Made by a program: the position numbers and the translations under genes
Source of the DNA: an uncultured Duganella sp.
Lineage (GTDB): Bacteria; Pseudomonadota; Gammaproteobacteria; Burkholderiales; Burkholderiaceae
Length of the DNA stretch: 5,605 nucleotides
NCBI GenBank assembly: GCA_946482335.1
Contig: CAMLRG010000275.1
Location: 1-5,605, forward strand
Direction: 5' to 3'
In this document: positions 5,587 through 5,605 of the stretch, one piece after another
Position numbering within the stretch: position 1 is the stretch's first letter
How the letters are laid out: each line of letters starts with the position of its first letter
The notes under the pieces: generated by a model
The model's database searches: none
Seen by the model: the letters and a program-made list of their open reading frames with translations, nothing else
What the model was told of the DNA's origin: nothing

Positions 5587-5605
5587 TGGCACTCGTTAAG
5601 ATGAA
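5586..5605 (+). CDS. rplB: 50S ribosomal protein L2, N-terminal start (3' truncated by window)
   Basis: Only six full codons are visible, reading MALVKM, the usual beginning of L2 in Burkholderiales-type bacteria. The ATG shares its A with the last base of the rplW stop (TAATG). A strong GAGGAGG site (5572-5578) lies 7 bases upstream. The position directly after rplW is the standard S10-operon order. L2 (PF00181 family) is a core 23S rRNA-binding protein. The identity rests on these few residues plus gene order. Confidence 0.9.

Overview
The window looks like chromosomal DNA from a high-GC betaproteobacterium, most likely Burkholderiales and possibly Oxalobacteraceae (Massilia/Duganella/Janthinobacterium-like). 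The evidence is the style of the ribosomal proteins (L3 of 218 aa, L4 of 206 aa, L23 of 105 aa, L2 beginning MALVKM), the GC-rich codon use, and the type of accessory cluster. The family-level placement is inference. All genes lie on the + strand.

Positions 1-3532 hold an accessory cluster that reads as one operon. It contains the 3' end of a flavin-dependent tryptophan-halogenase-family gene, a SapC-family gene, a cupin-like/JmjC-type putative Fe(II)/2-oxoglutarate oxygenase gene, and a complete second halogenase-family gene. SapC and the oxygenase overlap by 8 bases, and the oxygenase and second halogenase are 9 bases apart with a Shine-Dalgarno site across the junction. Related halogenase/SapC/cupin sets are common beside TonB-dependent receptor genes in Proteobacteria, but their substrate is not established. 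The gene set suggests tailoring (halogenation plus hydroxylation) of an imported or surface-associated indole, phenol or peptide. No receptor gene is visible here.

Positions 3533-3991 are non-coding and structured. A 140-bp nearly complete palindrome (3569-3708) has perfect 29-bp arms and a second inverted repeat on the same axis. It resembles a REPIN/MITE-type mobile repeat, and both ends carry short tandem duplications of the terminal sequence. Downstream lies a candidate promoter (3870-3898). It is followed by a leader with a hairpin plus T-run (3909-3944) and a second hairpin just upstream of the rplC ribosome-binding site (3960-3979).

Positions 3992-5605 hold the start of the S10-type ribosomal protein operon: rplC, rplD, rplW and the first codons of rplB, tightly coupled. 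rpsJ, normally the gene directly before rplC, is absent at this junction, so this operon appears to begin at rplC behind its own leader. Codon use changes sharply between the GC-rich halogenase cluster and the highly expressed-type ribosomal genes.
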